58,447 nucleotides of DNA from Streptomyces longispororuber. Its GTDB lineage: Bacteria; Actinomycetota; Actinomycetes; Streptomycetales; Streptomycetaceae. The translations under genes and the position numbers were made by a program. Below are positions 1 to 8,348 of the stretch, one piece after another (the stretch's first letter is position 1; the number at the start of each line of letters is the position of its first letter). Under the pieces are notes generated by a model. The model was not told the origin of the DNA. It searched no databases and worked only from the letters and a program-made list of their open reading frames with translations. Where the stretch lies: NCBI RefSeq assembly GCF_024448165.1, contig NZ_JAMOLN010000037.1, positions 1-58,447 of the forward strand, in the 5' to 3' direction.

Positions 1-13
1 GCCCCGCTCCGGA

Positions 14-451
14 TCAGCTCTGGTTGAAGAAGCCGTCCGGGTGCGTCTTCGCCTCGCGGCCCGACACGATCTGGGTGTCCGCGGGCGTCAGCAGGAACAC
101 CCGGTTGGCGACCCGGTCGATCGAACCGCGCAGACCGAAGATGAGCCCCGCCGCGAAGTCGACGACGCGCTTGGCGTCGGCCGGCTCCATCGACGTGAGG
201 TTCATGATCACCGGGACGCCGTCCCGGAACATCTCCCCGATCCGGCGCGCGTCCCGGAAGCTGTCCGGGGTGACGGTGCCGATCCGGCGGCCCTCCTCCT
301 CGGCCTTGTCCTCGGCCACCTTGACCCGCGGGTCCGTCACCCAGGCGTCACCGGGCTCGGGCCCCTCGGCGTAGTCGTCGTCGTAGTAACGCTCGTCATC
401 GTTGTCGTCGACGAGGCCAAGCCAGGCACTCGCCTTGCGCACCGATCCCAT
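14..451 (-). CDS. SepF-like cell division protein (short form)
   Basis: The 145-residue protein has the SepF layout. A short amphipathic N-terminal segment ([16 protein letters not shown]), which in this family binds membrane, is followed by an acidic linker ([13 protein letters not shown]). The C-terminal SepF domain runs from about residue 57 and includes the signature [22 protein letters not shown]. SepF anchors FtsZ at division septa. This form is shorter than main actinobacterial SepF proteins of about 200 residues and is not beside ftsZ/ylmE, so it is probably one of the accessory paralogues known in Streptomyces. A GAGAGGAGG ribosome site lies about 6 nt before the ATG. Family call is strong; a distinct role is inferred. 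Confidence 0.9.
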   Translation of the reverse strand: MGSVRKASAWLGLVDDNDDERYYDDDYAEGPEPGDAWVTDPRVKVAEDKAEEEGRRIGTVTPDSFRDARRIGEMFRDGVPVIMNLTSMEPADAKRVVDFAAGLIFGLRGSIDRVANRVFLLTPADTQIVSGREAKTHPDGFFNQS

Positions 452-747
452 GGACGCCTCCTCTCACAGCGGTTCCTCTGCGTTCCGCATGTCCTGCTCC
501 CCAATGTTCATCCATGATGCGGATCCGGCGCCAAGTGGATAGTCGCCGCGCGGGGTTTTCGTGACGGTACTGGTGCACAGTCAACACCGTGTTGCCCCGG
601 CGTTCCCAAGGGCTGTACGGGGTACGGCTGCTGACAGTGAGTGAAATATGATTCTTCACGGCGTTCGGGTGACCCGCGGTGCGTACGGGTGAACCCGTCC
701 GTCCGTAACAGTTGACGCATCGTCATCCGGCGCACGGGGGAGTCGCC
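452..747. promoter_or_regulatory. Divergent promoter region between sepF-like and DUF5685 genes
   Basis: No coding sequence is convincing here. The region is less GC-rich than its flanks. It holds a good plus-strand -10 match TATGAT at 647-652, and a minus-strand TTGACT (complement of 579-584) that could serve the sepF-like gene. Two small inverted repeats occur: CGGGT-G-ACCCG at 666-676 and ACGGGT-GA-ACCCGT at 685-698. They may be an operator; no regulator is identified. Confidence 0.4.
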
Positions 748-2067
748 TTGTTCGGAATTGTCCGGCCCTGCAGTCATCGGCTCGGCGAGGGTCTGAAGAC
801 CCAGTGGATGGCCCACCTCTGCGGGCTCTGTCTGGCGCTGCGCGGCGACCACGGGCAGTTCGCCCGGGTCGTCACGAACTATGACGGTCTGCTCATCTCG
901 GTTCTGACGGAGGCTCAGGTCGAGCGGGCCGATGCCGCGTCCGGAGCGGGCGCCTGGCGGCGGCAGGCCGGCCCGTGCCCGCTGCGCGGGATGCGGACCG
1001 CGTCCGTCGCACAGGGCGAGGGGGCCCGGCTCGCCGCCGCCGTCTCGCTGGTGCTCGCCGCCGCGAAGGTGCGCGACCACGTCGACGACCGGGACGGGCT
1101 GTACGCGCGCCGGCCGGTCGCCCTGGCCGCGCGCAAGGTGGCCGCCGGCTGGGGAAGGGCCGGTGCGCGGACGGGATCTGACGTCGGGTTCGACACGGCG
1201 GTCCTGCTCGACGCGGTGGAGCGGCAGGGCGGGATCGAGGCGCTCGCCGGGCCCGGCACCTCCGTGCTCACCGTGACCGAGCCGACCGAGACCGCGACCG
1301 CCGCCGCGTTCGCGCACACCGCCGTGCTCGCCGGGCGGCCGCACAACGCCGAACCGCTGGCGGAGGCGGGGCGGCTGTTCGGCCGGCTCGCACATCTGCT
1401 GGACGCCGTGGAGGACCGGGACGCCGACGCCGCGGCCGGGGCGTGGAATCCACTGACCGCGACCGGGACCGGCCTCGTCGAGGCGCGCCGGCTCGCCGAC
1501 GACGCGGTGCACGGGATCCGGCTCGCGCTGCGCGAGGTCGACTTCGTGGACGGGAAGCTGGCGCATCTGCTGCTCGCGCACGAGGTGGGGCGGTCGGTGG
1601 ACCGGGCGTTCGGGGGTGCGGTGTGTGCGCACGCGGGCGGGCCGGGGTCCGGGTCCGGGCACGGACAGGACGGCTGGGTGCCGACGGGGGCGCCGGGCAG
1701 TCCCTATGCGCCGACCGGGTCGGGCGCGTACGGGTCCAACAATCCTTACGGCGGGGGCGCTCCGGGCGGGCCCGGCGGTCCCGGTGGGCCCGGCGGTCCC
1801 GGTGGGCCCGGCGGTCCCGGTGGGTTCGGGGGCGGACCGTCCTTCCAGCCGCCCAAGCCGGGCAAGCGGGGGTTCTTCGCCGGGTGTGCCGTGGCGATCG
1901 GGCTCTGTTGTACGTGCAAGGTGTGCTGCGCCGACGAGTTCGAGGGGCCCTGGTCGCGGAAGAAGCGCGAGGGGTGCTGCAACGTGGGGGACTGCAACTG
2001 CGACTGCTCGTGCTGCGAGGCGTGCTCGTGCTGCGAGTGCTGTTCGTGCTGCGACTGCGGTCTGTGA
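748..2067 (+). CDS. DUF5685 family protein with collagen-like stretch and Cys-rich tail
   Basis: The start is taken as TTG because the protein then opens with MFGIVRPCSHRLGEGLKTQWMAHLCG.., the conserved DUF5685 N-terminus, and GGGGGAG precedes it by a few bases. The first 290 residues are mostly helical with conserved cysteines (C8, and the pair HLCGLC). A low-complexity Gly/Pro section (repeated GGP) then leads to a short hydrophobic stretch (GCAVAIGLCC) and a tail containing about 20 cysteines in pairs (CNCDCSCC, CSCCECC). No enzymatic function is known for the family. The tail could bind metal or be acylated; this is inference. It directly precedes the conservon and is probably linked to it in function. 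Confidence 0.8.
   Translation: MFGIVRPCSHRLGEGLKTQWMAHLCGLCLALRGDHGQFARVVTNYDGLLISVLTEAQVERADAASGAGAWRRQAGPCPLRGMRTASVAQGEGARLAAAVSLVLAAAKVRDHVDDRDGLYARRPVALAARKVAAGWGRAGARTGSDVGFDTAVLLDAVERQGGIEALAGPGTSVLTVTEPTETATAAAFAHTAVLAGRPHNAEPLAEAGRLFGRLAHLLDAVEDRDADAAAGAWNPLTATGTGLVEARRLADDAVHGIRLALREVDFVDGKLAHLLLAHEVGRSVDRAFGGAVCAHAGGPGSGSGHGQDGWVPTGAPGSPYAPTGSGAYGSNNPYGGGAPGGPGGPGGPGGPGGPGGPGGFGGGPSFQPPKPGKRGFFAGCAVAIGLCCTCKVCCADEFEGPWSRKKREGCCNVGDCNCDCSCCEACSCCECCSCCDCGL
1768..1821 (+). repeat. Three perfect 18-bp tandem units (Gly-Pro coding)
   Basis: The unit GGGCCCGGCGGTCCCGGT occurs three times head to tail and encodes GPGGPG. It is inside the DUF5685 reading frame, so copy-number change would lengthen or shorten the collagen-like linker without a frameshift. 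Confidence 0.9.
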
Positions 2068-2261
2068 GGCGCTGGCCCTGTATACGAGGAGCGGCGGGCC
2101 CGAGCGGGCGGTGCGGGGTCACCTGCGCGGCTTCGGCGGGGCCGTTTCCGGGGTGTAAAACAAACACATGATCCGGTGACCCGGGTCGGAGAGGGCTCGT
2201 TGGCCGGGCGCAGACGCACCGTTTCTGCTCCGCCAACTCGCCCTCTGCATAAGGCTTTTCA

Positions 2262-4622
2262 GTGGACCTCGTATCCTCAGTCACTTCGTCCGTGACGGCC
2301 GCCGTCACCGGCGGACCAGCGAAGACCAGAACCATCCGGACCCGGTTGCTGCGCATCCTCGGACTCGCCCTCGCCGTGCTGCTCGCCCTGCTCGGTGTGT
2401 TCGCCGCCGGACAGATCTCCGACTACCGCAACGCCTCCGCCACCGCCGCCGACGCCCGCCTGGAGATCACGCTCCAGGGACTCGTCCACGAGTTGCAGAA
2501 GGAGCGCGGGCTCACCACCGGATACGTCGGCGGCGTCGGCCAGTTCGGCGCCCTGCTGCCCGCCCAGCGCAAGGCGACCGACGCCGCTCGCGGCGCCCTC
2601 GACGACGCGCTCGCCGGGCGCGGCGACGACGCCGCCGCAACCGTGCGCGACGCGCTCGGACGGCTCCGCGGACTCGCCGGGATCCGCACGGGCGCGGACG
2701 ACGGCACCGGCCAGGTGCAGGCCACCTTCGACTACTTCACCAGCACCATCACCGTGCTCGACCGGCTCGGGCTCGGCCTCGACGACGTCCGCGACGGGCG
2801 GCTGCGCGACGCGTACCAGAGCCTCCAGGTCCTCGGCAACGCCAAGGAGTTCCTGGGCGAGGAGCGGGCCATCGTGCTCGGCTCCGTGCGCGCCGGAGGG
2901 CGCTTCCGCGGCGACGGCTACAGCCGCTTCATGGAGATCAGGGCGGGACGGCTCGCCGCGCTCGACGCGTTCCCGCGCACCGCGACCGACGCCCAGCGGC
3001 GGCGGCTCGGCGACGCGCTCGACACCCCGGACGCCGAGCGCGCCCTGACGTACGAGTCGACCGCCGCGCGCGGCGCGGGCCGGCTCAGCGCCCGTGACGT
3101 GCCGCCCATGGCCTGGTGGGAGACGATGACGTCGACCATCAACGGCCTGCGCGACGTACAGATCTCGATCGGCGCCGACGTCGAGAACCGCGCCGCGGAG
3201 CTGGAGGGCGCCGCGCAGCGCGACCTCCTCCTGTTCGCCCTGCTCGCGCTCGCCGTGGTCGGTGCGCTCGGGGCCCTCGCCCACGACTGCGTACGGTCCG
3301 TGTCCGCGCCGCTCAGCGGGCTCGCGGAGGAGGCCCGCGAGGTGGCCGGGGCACGGCTGCCGCAGGCCGTCGCCGCGGTGCAGGCCGCCGCGGGCGAGAC
3401 GCCCGAGCCGCCCGCCCCGCTCGCCCTCGACCCGCGGGCCGGGGCCGAGGTGCGGGACGTGGCCGACGCCTTCGACCGGGTGCAGCGCGCCGCGTTCGAC
3501 CTCGCCACCGAGCAGGCCGTCCTGCGCAGGAACGCCACCGAGTCCCTGGTCAGCCTCGGCCGCCGCAACCAGAACCTGGTGCGCCGGCAGATCAGCTTCA
3601 TCAACAAGCTGGAGCACGAGGACGCGGACCCGGACACCCTCGCCAACCTCTTCGAGCTCGACCATCTGGCCACCCGCATGCGCCGCAACGCCGAGTCGCT
3701 CCTGGTGCTGGCGGGCGAGTCCAGCCCGCGCACCTGGTCGACGCCCCTGTCCGTGACCGATGTGCTGCGCGCCTCGCTCTCCGAGGTCGAGGAGTACCGG
3801 CGAGTCACGCTGCGGCGGGTCGAGCCCGCGCACGTCAGCGGCTCCGTCGTCGCCGAACTCGCCCACCTGCTGGCCGAGTTGGTGGAGAACGCGCTCAGCT
3901 TCTCGTCCCCGGACTCCGACGTGGAGGTGGAGGGGCGGCGGACCAGCGCGGGCTACCTCGTCGCCATCGTCGACCACGGGTTCGGCATGGGCACCCAGGC
4001 CCTCGCCGAGGCCAACCTGCGGCTCTCCGGCAGCGCCAGCTTCATGGCCGAACCCACGAAGTTCCTCGGCCACTTCGTGGTCGGCGCGCTCGCCCGCAAG
4101 TGCGGGATCGAGGTACGGCTCGGTGAGGCGCCGGCCGCCGGAGTCGTGGCCCGGGTGCTGATCCCGTCCGGACTGCTCACCGAACCGGCCGCGCAGTCGT
4201 CACAACCGACGGCGCCTTCACCGTCGACGCAGCCTTCACCGTCGACGTCGCCGTCACAGCCGACCGGGCCGGTGAAGCCGGAGCCGGGGGAGAAGGCCGA
4301 GGCCGAGCTGCCCGCGCCACGCAAGGAGCAGGCGCCGGCGCCGGTGCGCACCGAACCGGCCAGGGCCGCCGCCCCGTCCGCCGCCCGCACCCGCAACGGG
4401 CTCGTCAAGCGACCCCAGCGCAGCGCCATCTCGAAGGCCGTCAACGAGACCGCCCCGCCCGCACCCGCCGGTCCCGTCGTCGAGCGCAGCCCCGAGGACG
4501 TCTCCGGGATGCTGTCCGGCCTGCGCAGCGCCCATATGCGCGGCGCCATCAGCGTGGAGAAGGAACGGGCCGCCGCGACGGCCGCCCGGCAGGAGACCGG
4601 TGAAGGGCAGGACGACCAGTGA
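2262..4622 (+). CDS. cvnA: Conservon sensor kinase-like protein CvnA with NIT domain
   Basis: The 786-residue protein has two membrane segments (about residues 28-50 and 320-340) enclosing a helical extracellular nitrate/nitrite-sensing (NIT) type domain, including the typical ELQKERGLT motif. A cytoplasmic kinase core follows: a DHLATRMRRNAESLLVLAG helix region, an N box (HLLAELVENAL) and G box (VDHGFGMG), so ATP binding looks intact. The last 170 residues are a Pro/Ala/Ser-rich tail. In conservons CvnA works with CvnB-D in a membrane complex likened to eukaryotic GPCR signalling. The GTG start follows AAGG by 7 nt. The stop overlaps the cvnB start (GTGA), so the operon is translationally coupled. 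Confidence 0.93.
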   Translation: MDLVSSVTSSVTAAVTGGPAKTRTIRTRLLRILGLALAVLLALLGVFAAGQISDYRNASATAADARLEITLQGLVHELQKERGLTTGYVGGVGQFGALLPAQRKATDAARGALDDALAGRGDDAAATVRDALGRLRGLAGIRTGADDGTGQVQATFDYFTSTITVLDRLGLGLDDVRDGRLRDAYQSLQVLGNAKEFLGEERAIVLGSVRAGGRFRGDGYSRFMEIRAGRLAALDAFPRTATDAQRRRLGDALDTPDAERALTYESTAARGAGRLSARDVPPMAWWETMTSTINGLRDVQISIGADVENRAAELEGAAQRDLLLFALLALAVVGALGALAHDCVRSVSAPLSGLAEEAREVAGARLPQAVAAVQAAAGETPEPPAPLALDPRAGAEVRDVADAFDRVQRAAFDLATEQAVLRRNATESLVSLGRRNQNLVRRQISFINKLEHEDADPDTLANLFELDHLATRMRRNAESLLVLAGESSPRTWSTPLSVTDVLRASLSEVEEYRRVTLRRVEPAHVSGSVVAELAHLLAELVENALSFSSPDSDVEVEGRRTSAGYLVAIVDHGFGMGTQALAEANLRLSGSASFMAEPTKFLGHFVVGALARKCGIEVRLGEAPAAGVVARVLIPSGLLTEPAAQSSQPTAPSPSTQPSPSTSPSQPTGPVKPEPGEKAEAELPAPRKEQAPAPVRTEPARAAAPSAARTRNGLVKRPQRSAISKAVNETAPPAPAGPVVERSPEDVSGMLSGLRSAHMRGAISVEKERAAATAARQETGEGQDDQ

Positions 4623-5047
4623 CCACCGTCGACACCCGGGGCGACTCGCAGACCTTCAACTGGCTGCTCGCCAACTTCGTGCGCACCACGGACGGCGTGC
4701 GCGACGCCGTCGCCGTCTCCTCGGACGGCCTGCTCATCGCCGTGTCGGACGGGCTCGGGCGGACCGAGGCGGACCATCTGGCCGCCATCGTGTCGGGACT
4801 CTCCAGCCTCGCCCGCAGCGCCTCCAAGCGGTACGGCTTCGACGGCGTGAAGCTCATCATGATCGAGATGGGCCGCGGCTTCCTGCTCGTCTCCGCCATG
4901 CGCGACGGCTCCTGCCTCGGCGTGCTCGCCGACAGCAGCGGTGAACTCGGGCTCGTGGGCTACGAGATGGCCGTGCTCGCCGAGCGCGCGGGCGACCTGC
5001 TCACGCCCACGCTCATCGCCGATCTCCGCGAGACGCTGCCGCGATGA
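4619..5047 (+). CDS. cvnB: Roadblock/LC7-type conservon protein CvnB
   Basis: This 142-residue protein matches the roadblock/LC7 fold: FNWLLANFVRTTDGVRDAVAVSSDGLLIAVSDG, followed by ADHLAAIVSGLSSLA and the hydrophobic GRGFLLVSAMRDGSCLGVLAD strand pair. CvnB proteins are regulators thought to act on CvnD as roadblock partners of small GTPases. The GTG start overlaps the cvnA stop by 4 nt and its own stop overlaps the next ATG, so it is the second gene of the cvnABCD operon. No membrane segment or signal is present. Confidence 0.95.
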   Translation: MTTVDTRGDSQTFNWLLANFVRTTDGVRDAVAVSSDGLLIAVSDGLGRTEADHLAAIVSGLSSLARSASKRYGFDGVKLIMIEMGRGFLLVSAMRDGSCLGVLADSSGELGLVGYEMAVLAERAGDLLTPTLIADLRETLPR

Positions 5048-5403
5048 AGGGGCCTTCGTCGGAACCGGAGGACACCGCGGACACCCAGTTCGTGCGTCCG
5101 TTCATCATCACCGGCGGGCGCGCGCTGCCCGCGCAGGCCGATCTGCGCCTGGAGACGCTCGTCGTCGCCGTGGAGGGCGCACCGGACGCGGGGACCCTCG
5201 CGTTCGAGCACCAGCGGATCGTGGCGCTGTGCCAGGAACCCACCACCGTCGCGCACATCGCCGAGGGGATCGGGGTGCCGCTCGGTGTCGCCAAGGTGCT
5301 CGTCGCCGATCTCGTCGTGGGCGGCCGGCTGTCGTGTTCGCAACCCGCGGAGCTGCCGCTCCACACGCTCGAAAGGATCAGGGACCATGTCAGGGCGCTC
5401 TGA
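5044..5403 (+). CDS. cvnC: DUF742 conservon protein CvnC
   Basis: The 119-residue protein has the DUF742 pattern: an N-terminal VRPFIITGGRALP motif, a central region with CQEPTTVAHIAEGIGVPLGVAKVLVADLV resembling a winged-helix core, and a C-terminal LHTLERIRDHVRAL helix. In conservons the DUF742 gene always lies between the roadblock and GTPase genes. The ATG overlaps the cvnB stop (ATGA) and the last 17 nt overlap the start of cvnD. Its exact biochemical role is unknown; a bridging or DNA-binding-like role has been proposed for relatives. Confidence 0.94.
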   Translation: MKGPSSEPEDTADTQFVRPFIITGGRALPAQADLRLETLVVAVEGAPDAGTLAFEHQRIVALCQEPTTVAHIAEGIGVPLGVAKVLVADLVVGGRLSCSQPAELPLHTLERIRDHVRAL

Positions 5404-5980
5404 ACGGGTCGCCCCGCTCGCGGTGAAGATCGTGATCAGCGGCGGGCTCGGGGTCGGCAAGACCACCTTCATCGGGGCGGTCTCGGAGATCGAACCGCTG
5501 GACACGGAGGCCGCGATCACGCAGGTCTCGGTGGGGGTCGACTCGCTCGACGGGGTGGAGGGCAAGACGACCACGACCGTCGCGCTGGACTTCGGGCGGA
5601 TCACGCTCGATCCGACGCTCGCGCTGTATCTGTTCGGTACGCCCGGGCAGGACCGGTTCTCGTTCCTCTGGGACGACCTGGTGGAGGGGGCGCTCGGCAC
5701 GGTGGTGCTCGTCGACACGCGGCGCATCGAGGAGTGCTTTCCCGCGCTCGACTACTTCGAGGCGCAGGGGGCGCCGTTCGTGCTCGCCGTGAACCGGTTC
5801 GACGGGGCGGAGCGGTTCGAACTCGACGAGATCCGGGAGGCGTTGGGGATCGGGGACGGGGTGCCGGTCGTCGAGTGCGATGCGCGTGCGCGCGGCTCGG
5901 TGCGGGATGTCCTGGGCGCGCTCATGGACCAGGTGATCGGGGTGCGGTCCCGGCGCCGGCGGGTCGCCGTGTCGCCGTAG
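5387..5980 (+). CDS. cvnD: Conservon ATP/GTP-binding protein CvnD
   Basis: The 197-residue small GTPase-like protein has a P loop (GGLGVGKTT, residues 19-27), a TTTTVALDFGRI switch region, FGTPGQDRF in place of the classical DxxGQ motif, and a NRFDGAE motif in the position of NKxD. The start is set at the ATG preceded by AAAGGA with 8-nt spacing; an upstream in-frame start would lie inside cvnC. It closes the cvnABCD operon. The GTPase cycle is presumed to be the output of the CvnA-B-C complex. Confidence 0.94.
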   Translation: MSGRSERVAPLAVKIVISGGLGVGKTTFIGAVSEIEPLDTEAAITQVSVGVDSLDGVEGKTTTTVALDFGRITLDPTLALYLFGTPGQDRFSFLWDDLVEGALGTVVLVDTRRIEECFPALDYFEAQGAPFVLAVNRFDGAERFELDEIREALGIGDGVPVVECDARARGSVRDVLGALMDQVIGVRSRRRRVAVSP

Positions 5981-6019
5981 GGGTCCTTGAGCACGGGCGG
6001 CCGCGGGCCGGTGGGGCTT

Positions 6020-6078
6020 CTCGCGCCGTTCCCCGCGCCCCTGGAGGCCTGCGGCTTCGCCGCTGCCTTCAGGGGCGC
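6020..6078. repeat. Dispersed GC-rich palindromic repeat acting as bidirectional terminator (copy 1)
   Basis: A 20-base block CTCGCGCCGTTCCCCGCGCC (6020-6039), shared with 24450-24469, opens a long imperfect hairpin (6035-6078). Its arms contain GCGCCCCTG and CAGGGGCGC and its tip is GCGGC-TTC-GCCGC. It sits exactly between the convergent cvnD and binding-protein genes. Related copies lie near 18323, 24450 and 42995. Elements of this kind are common between Streptomyces genes (recalled, not checked). Confidence 0.75.
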
Positions 6079-6085
6079 CGCTCCC

Positions 6086-7027
6086 TCAGTCCTTGATCTC
6101 GGGCGGCGAGATCCGGGACTTCGCGATCGCCGACGGAGTCGTTCCCCACTTCTTCAGGATCCTGGCGTACGTACCGTCCGCGATCAGCTTGTTCACCGCT
6201 GCCCGGAACGCGGGAGCCAAGGGCGTGCCCTTCTTGAAGGCGAAACCGACGTCCAGGCGGTGGAACTCGTTGAGGAAGCGCAGGCCCTCCTGCTGCGCGA
6301 CGGCGTAGCGCAGGCCGTTGATCGTGCTCATCACCACGTCGGAGCGGCCCTGCTGCAACGACGACCAGACCGCGCTCGACTCGGCGTACGTCTTTACGTC
6401 GTACGCCTTCTCGCCCGCCTTCTCGCAGATCCCCTTGTTCTGTTCGAGGGTCGCCTCGAAGGTCGTGCCCGCGCCGGTCGCCACGTTCAGGCCGCACAGC
6501 TGCTTCAGGTCGGTGACCTTCTTCAGGTCGCTGTCCTTGCGGACGGCGAAGCCCTGGCCGTCGTTGATGTACGTGACGAAGTCGATGGTCCTGCGGCGTT
6601 CGTCGGTCACGCCGAAGTTGCCGGTGCCCAGGTCGTACTTGCCGCTGTCCAGGGCGGGCAGGATCGCCTCGAAGCTCGCGACCTCCTGGTCGAGCTCGAT
6701 GCCGAGGACCTTGCCGACGGCGTTCGCGAAGTCGATGTCCTGGCCGACGATGGTCTTTCCGTCGGGCAGGTACGTGGAGTTGGGCGGGTTGCCGCCGACG
6801 CTCACCGCGATCTTGAGACGGCCGCGCTCGCGCACGCCGGCGGGCAGCAGCTTCGCCGCCGCGGGGTCCTTCGTCAGGCCCGACACCACGTCCTGGGTCG
6901 GGATCTTGTCGTTCTTCGCGGCGGCGGGCGCCGCGTCGCTCGCGCCGTCGCCGGAGCCGCAGGCGGTCAGTCCCAGGGCGGCGACGGTGATCAGCGCGAA
7001 CGCGGAAGTCAGGGAAGTGGTGCGCAT
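6086..7027 (-). CDS. Amino-acid-type ABC transporter binding lipoprotein (family 3)
   Basis: The 313-residue precursor begins with a lipoprotein signal (LTACGSG, lipid-attached Cys at residue 23). It continues as a family-3 solute-binding protein: RGRLKIAVSVG..PPNSTYLPDGKTIVGQDIDFANAVGKVLGI, DLGTGNFGVTDERRRTIDF, and the closing KLIADGTYARILKKWG. These families usually bind polar amino acids or related compounds. It is divergent from the transporter operon starting at 7500 and is a paralogue of that operon's own binding protein at 11896: both share LLPAxVRxRG and a C-terminal W-G-x-x-x-x-A-x-x-K-S-x-I. It may deliver a second ligand to the same permease; this is inference. Confidence 0.9.
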   Translation of the reverse strand: MRTTSLTSAFALITVAALGLTACGSGDGASDAAPAAAKNDKIPTQDVVSGLTKDPAAAKLLPAGVRERGRLKIAVSVGGNPPNSTYLPDGKTIVGQDIDFANAVGKVLGIELDQEVASFEAILPALDSGKYDLGTGNFGVTDERRRTIDFVTYINDGQGFAVRKDSDLKKVTDLKQLCGLNVATGAGTTFEATLEQNKGICEKAGEKAYDVKTYAESSAVWSSLQQGRSDVVMSTINGLRYAVAQQEGLRFLNEFHRLDVGFAFKKGTPLAPAFRAAVNKLIADGTYARILKKWGTTPSAIAKSRISPPEIKD

Positions 7028-7499
7028 GGCGGGGAGTTCTGCCCTTCGGAGACGGCGAGCACACGGCAGGCCGGAGCATGGAGAGGGGGCACGGCGAGGG
7101 GAGGGTGCAGCAGGGTGAAGGCGCGGGAGGGTACGCGGACGGGTGCGTACCGGGACGCGTGAAGGAGAGCGGCGAGGGCTCAGGCAGAGTCAGACAGGAA
7201 TCAGGCAGAAAGGGGACGCGCTCAGAGGCGTCGGAAGGGCATCAACAAGACGCGGACCACACTCGACCGAAGTCGATGTGGGAGCGCGTGACCAGCCACT
7301 GCTGCGGATGCATGGGAGCAAGTGGAACAGGCATCCGGTTCGGCGTCAACTCACTTGAGACGCAATGCCCATAGTGTGGACAGCCTTGACAGTGGACGTG
7401 AACAGCCCCTTACTCTCGGTGCGGTACCGCTGCTGAGGGGCTCCGGTACCAGGTGTGAAGGCAAGACCGTGCCGCCCGTCCGGCACCCGGAGCCTTCCC
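7028..7499. promoter_or_regulatory. Divergent control region of the ABC/flavin oxidoreductase operon
   Basis: This 472-bp region separates the two binding-protein transcription units. It contains TTGACA at 7386-7391 with TACTCT at 7411-7416 (19-bp spacing), a plausible promoter for the operon. Just downstream is a hairpin formed by two GGTACC palindromes, GGTACCG at 7423-7429 pairing with CGGTACC at 7444-7450. That would place the hairpin at the 5-prime end of the mRNA, about 50 nt before the first start codon. A cysteine-rich small frame lies further upstream (7276-7374). No known riboswitch class was recognised. Confidence 0.4.
7276..7374 (+). CDS. Possible Cys-rich leader peptide (speculative)
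   Basis: A 32-codon frame from ATG (or GTG at 7288) to TAG encodes the run CCGC and a terminal QCP. Polycysteine upstream frames are known to act as cysteine-responsive attenuators in mycobacteria. Against it: ribosome sites are weak (GGGAG only 3 nt from the GTG), the best promoter candidate lies downstream at 7386, and there is no clear terminator with a T run. Listed because the downstream operon looks like sulfur or amino-acid salvage. Confidence 0.2.
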   Translation: MWERVTSHCCGCMGASGTGIRFGVNSLETQCP

Positions 7500-8348
7500 A
7501 TGTCCTCAGACACCCTGTCCAAGGCCGCAGCCCCGGCGCCGCCCGCGGCCGCCGACGTGCCGCGCATCGTCCCGCAGCGCCGCACCGGCCAGTGGATCGC
7601 CGCCGCCGTCGTCCTCGCCCTGCTCGGCCTCGCCGTGAACTCGGTGCTGCGCAACGACGCGTTCCAGTGGGACGTCGTCGCCGAATACTTCACCACGTCG
7701 TCCGTGCTGCGCGGGCTCGGCCTCACGCTGTGGCTGACCGCCCTCGTCATGGCGCTCGGCTTCGCCCTCGGCACGCTGCTCGCCGTCATGCGGCTGTCCG
7801 CCAACCCCGTGCTCCAGGCGGTGAGTTGGGGCTATGTGTGGCTGTTCCGGTCGATGCCGATCCTGGTGCAGCTGCTGTTCTGGTTCAACATCGGCGCCCT
7901 GTACCCGCAGATCCTCGGCGTGAAGACCGTCGACCTGTTCGGGCCCGTCACCGTCGCCATCATCGGGCTCACCCTGCACGAGGCCGCGTACGCCGCCGAG
8001 GTCGTGCGCGGCGGCATCCTCTCCGTCGACCGCGGCCAGATCGAGGCCGCCCAGGCGCTCGGGCTCGGCCGCCACCGGCGCTGGCGGAAGATCGTCCTGC
8101 CGCAGGCCATGCGCGCGATCGTGCCGCCCGCCGGGAACATGCTGATCGGCACCCTCAAGGGCACCTCCATCGTCAGCGTCATCGCCGTCCAGGACCTGCT
8201 GTACTCGGTGCAGCTCGTGTACCACCGCACGTACCAGGTCATCCCGCTCCTCCTCGTCGCCACCATCTGGTACGTCGTCGTCACCTCGCTGCTCAGCGTC
8301 GGCCAGCACTACGTCGAGCGCCACTACGCGCGAGGGACCGGCCGATGA
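7500..8348 (+). CDS. Amino-acid-type ABC transporter permease (first subunit)
   Basis: The 282-residue membrane protein has a cytoplasmic N-terminal tail and about five membrane helices. It carries the polar-amino-acid permease signature [20 protein letters not shown] and an EAA loop (EAAQALGLGRHRRWRKIVLPQAM) that docks on the ATPase. The ATG is preferred because GGAG precedes it by 8 nt; a GTG 45 nt upstream would add MKARPCRPSGTRSLP without a good ribosome site. It is the first gene of the operon and overlaps the FAD gene by ATGA. The second permease at 10160 is clearly paralogous, so a heterodimeric channel is likely. Confidence 0.93.
   Translation: MSSDTLSKAAAPAPPAAADVPRIVPQRRTGQWIAAAVVLALLGLAVNSVLRNDAFQWDVVAEYFTTSSVLRGLGLTLWLTALVMALGFALGTLLAVMRLSANPVLQAVSWGYVWLFRSMPILVQLLFWFNIGALYPQILGVKTVDLFGPVTVAIIGLTLHEAAYAAEVVRGGILSVDRGQIEAAQALGLGRHRRWRKIVLPQAMRAIVPPAGNMLIGTLKGTSIVSVIAVQDLLYSVQLVYHRTYQVIPLLLVATIWYVVVTSLLSVGQHYVERHYARGTGR

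Noticed and set aside
1768..1821. Regular 18-bp repeats considered as a CRISPR-like array
   Set aside because: Units are head to tail without spacers and lie in frame within a protein coding for Gly-Pro repeats.
7028..7499. Possible SAM or other sulfur-related riboswitch upstream of the ABC operon
   Set aside because: None of the conserved core sequences of known riboswitch classes was seen; only a short GGTACC hairpin is present.
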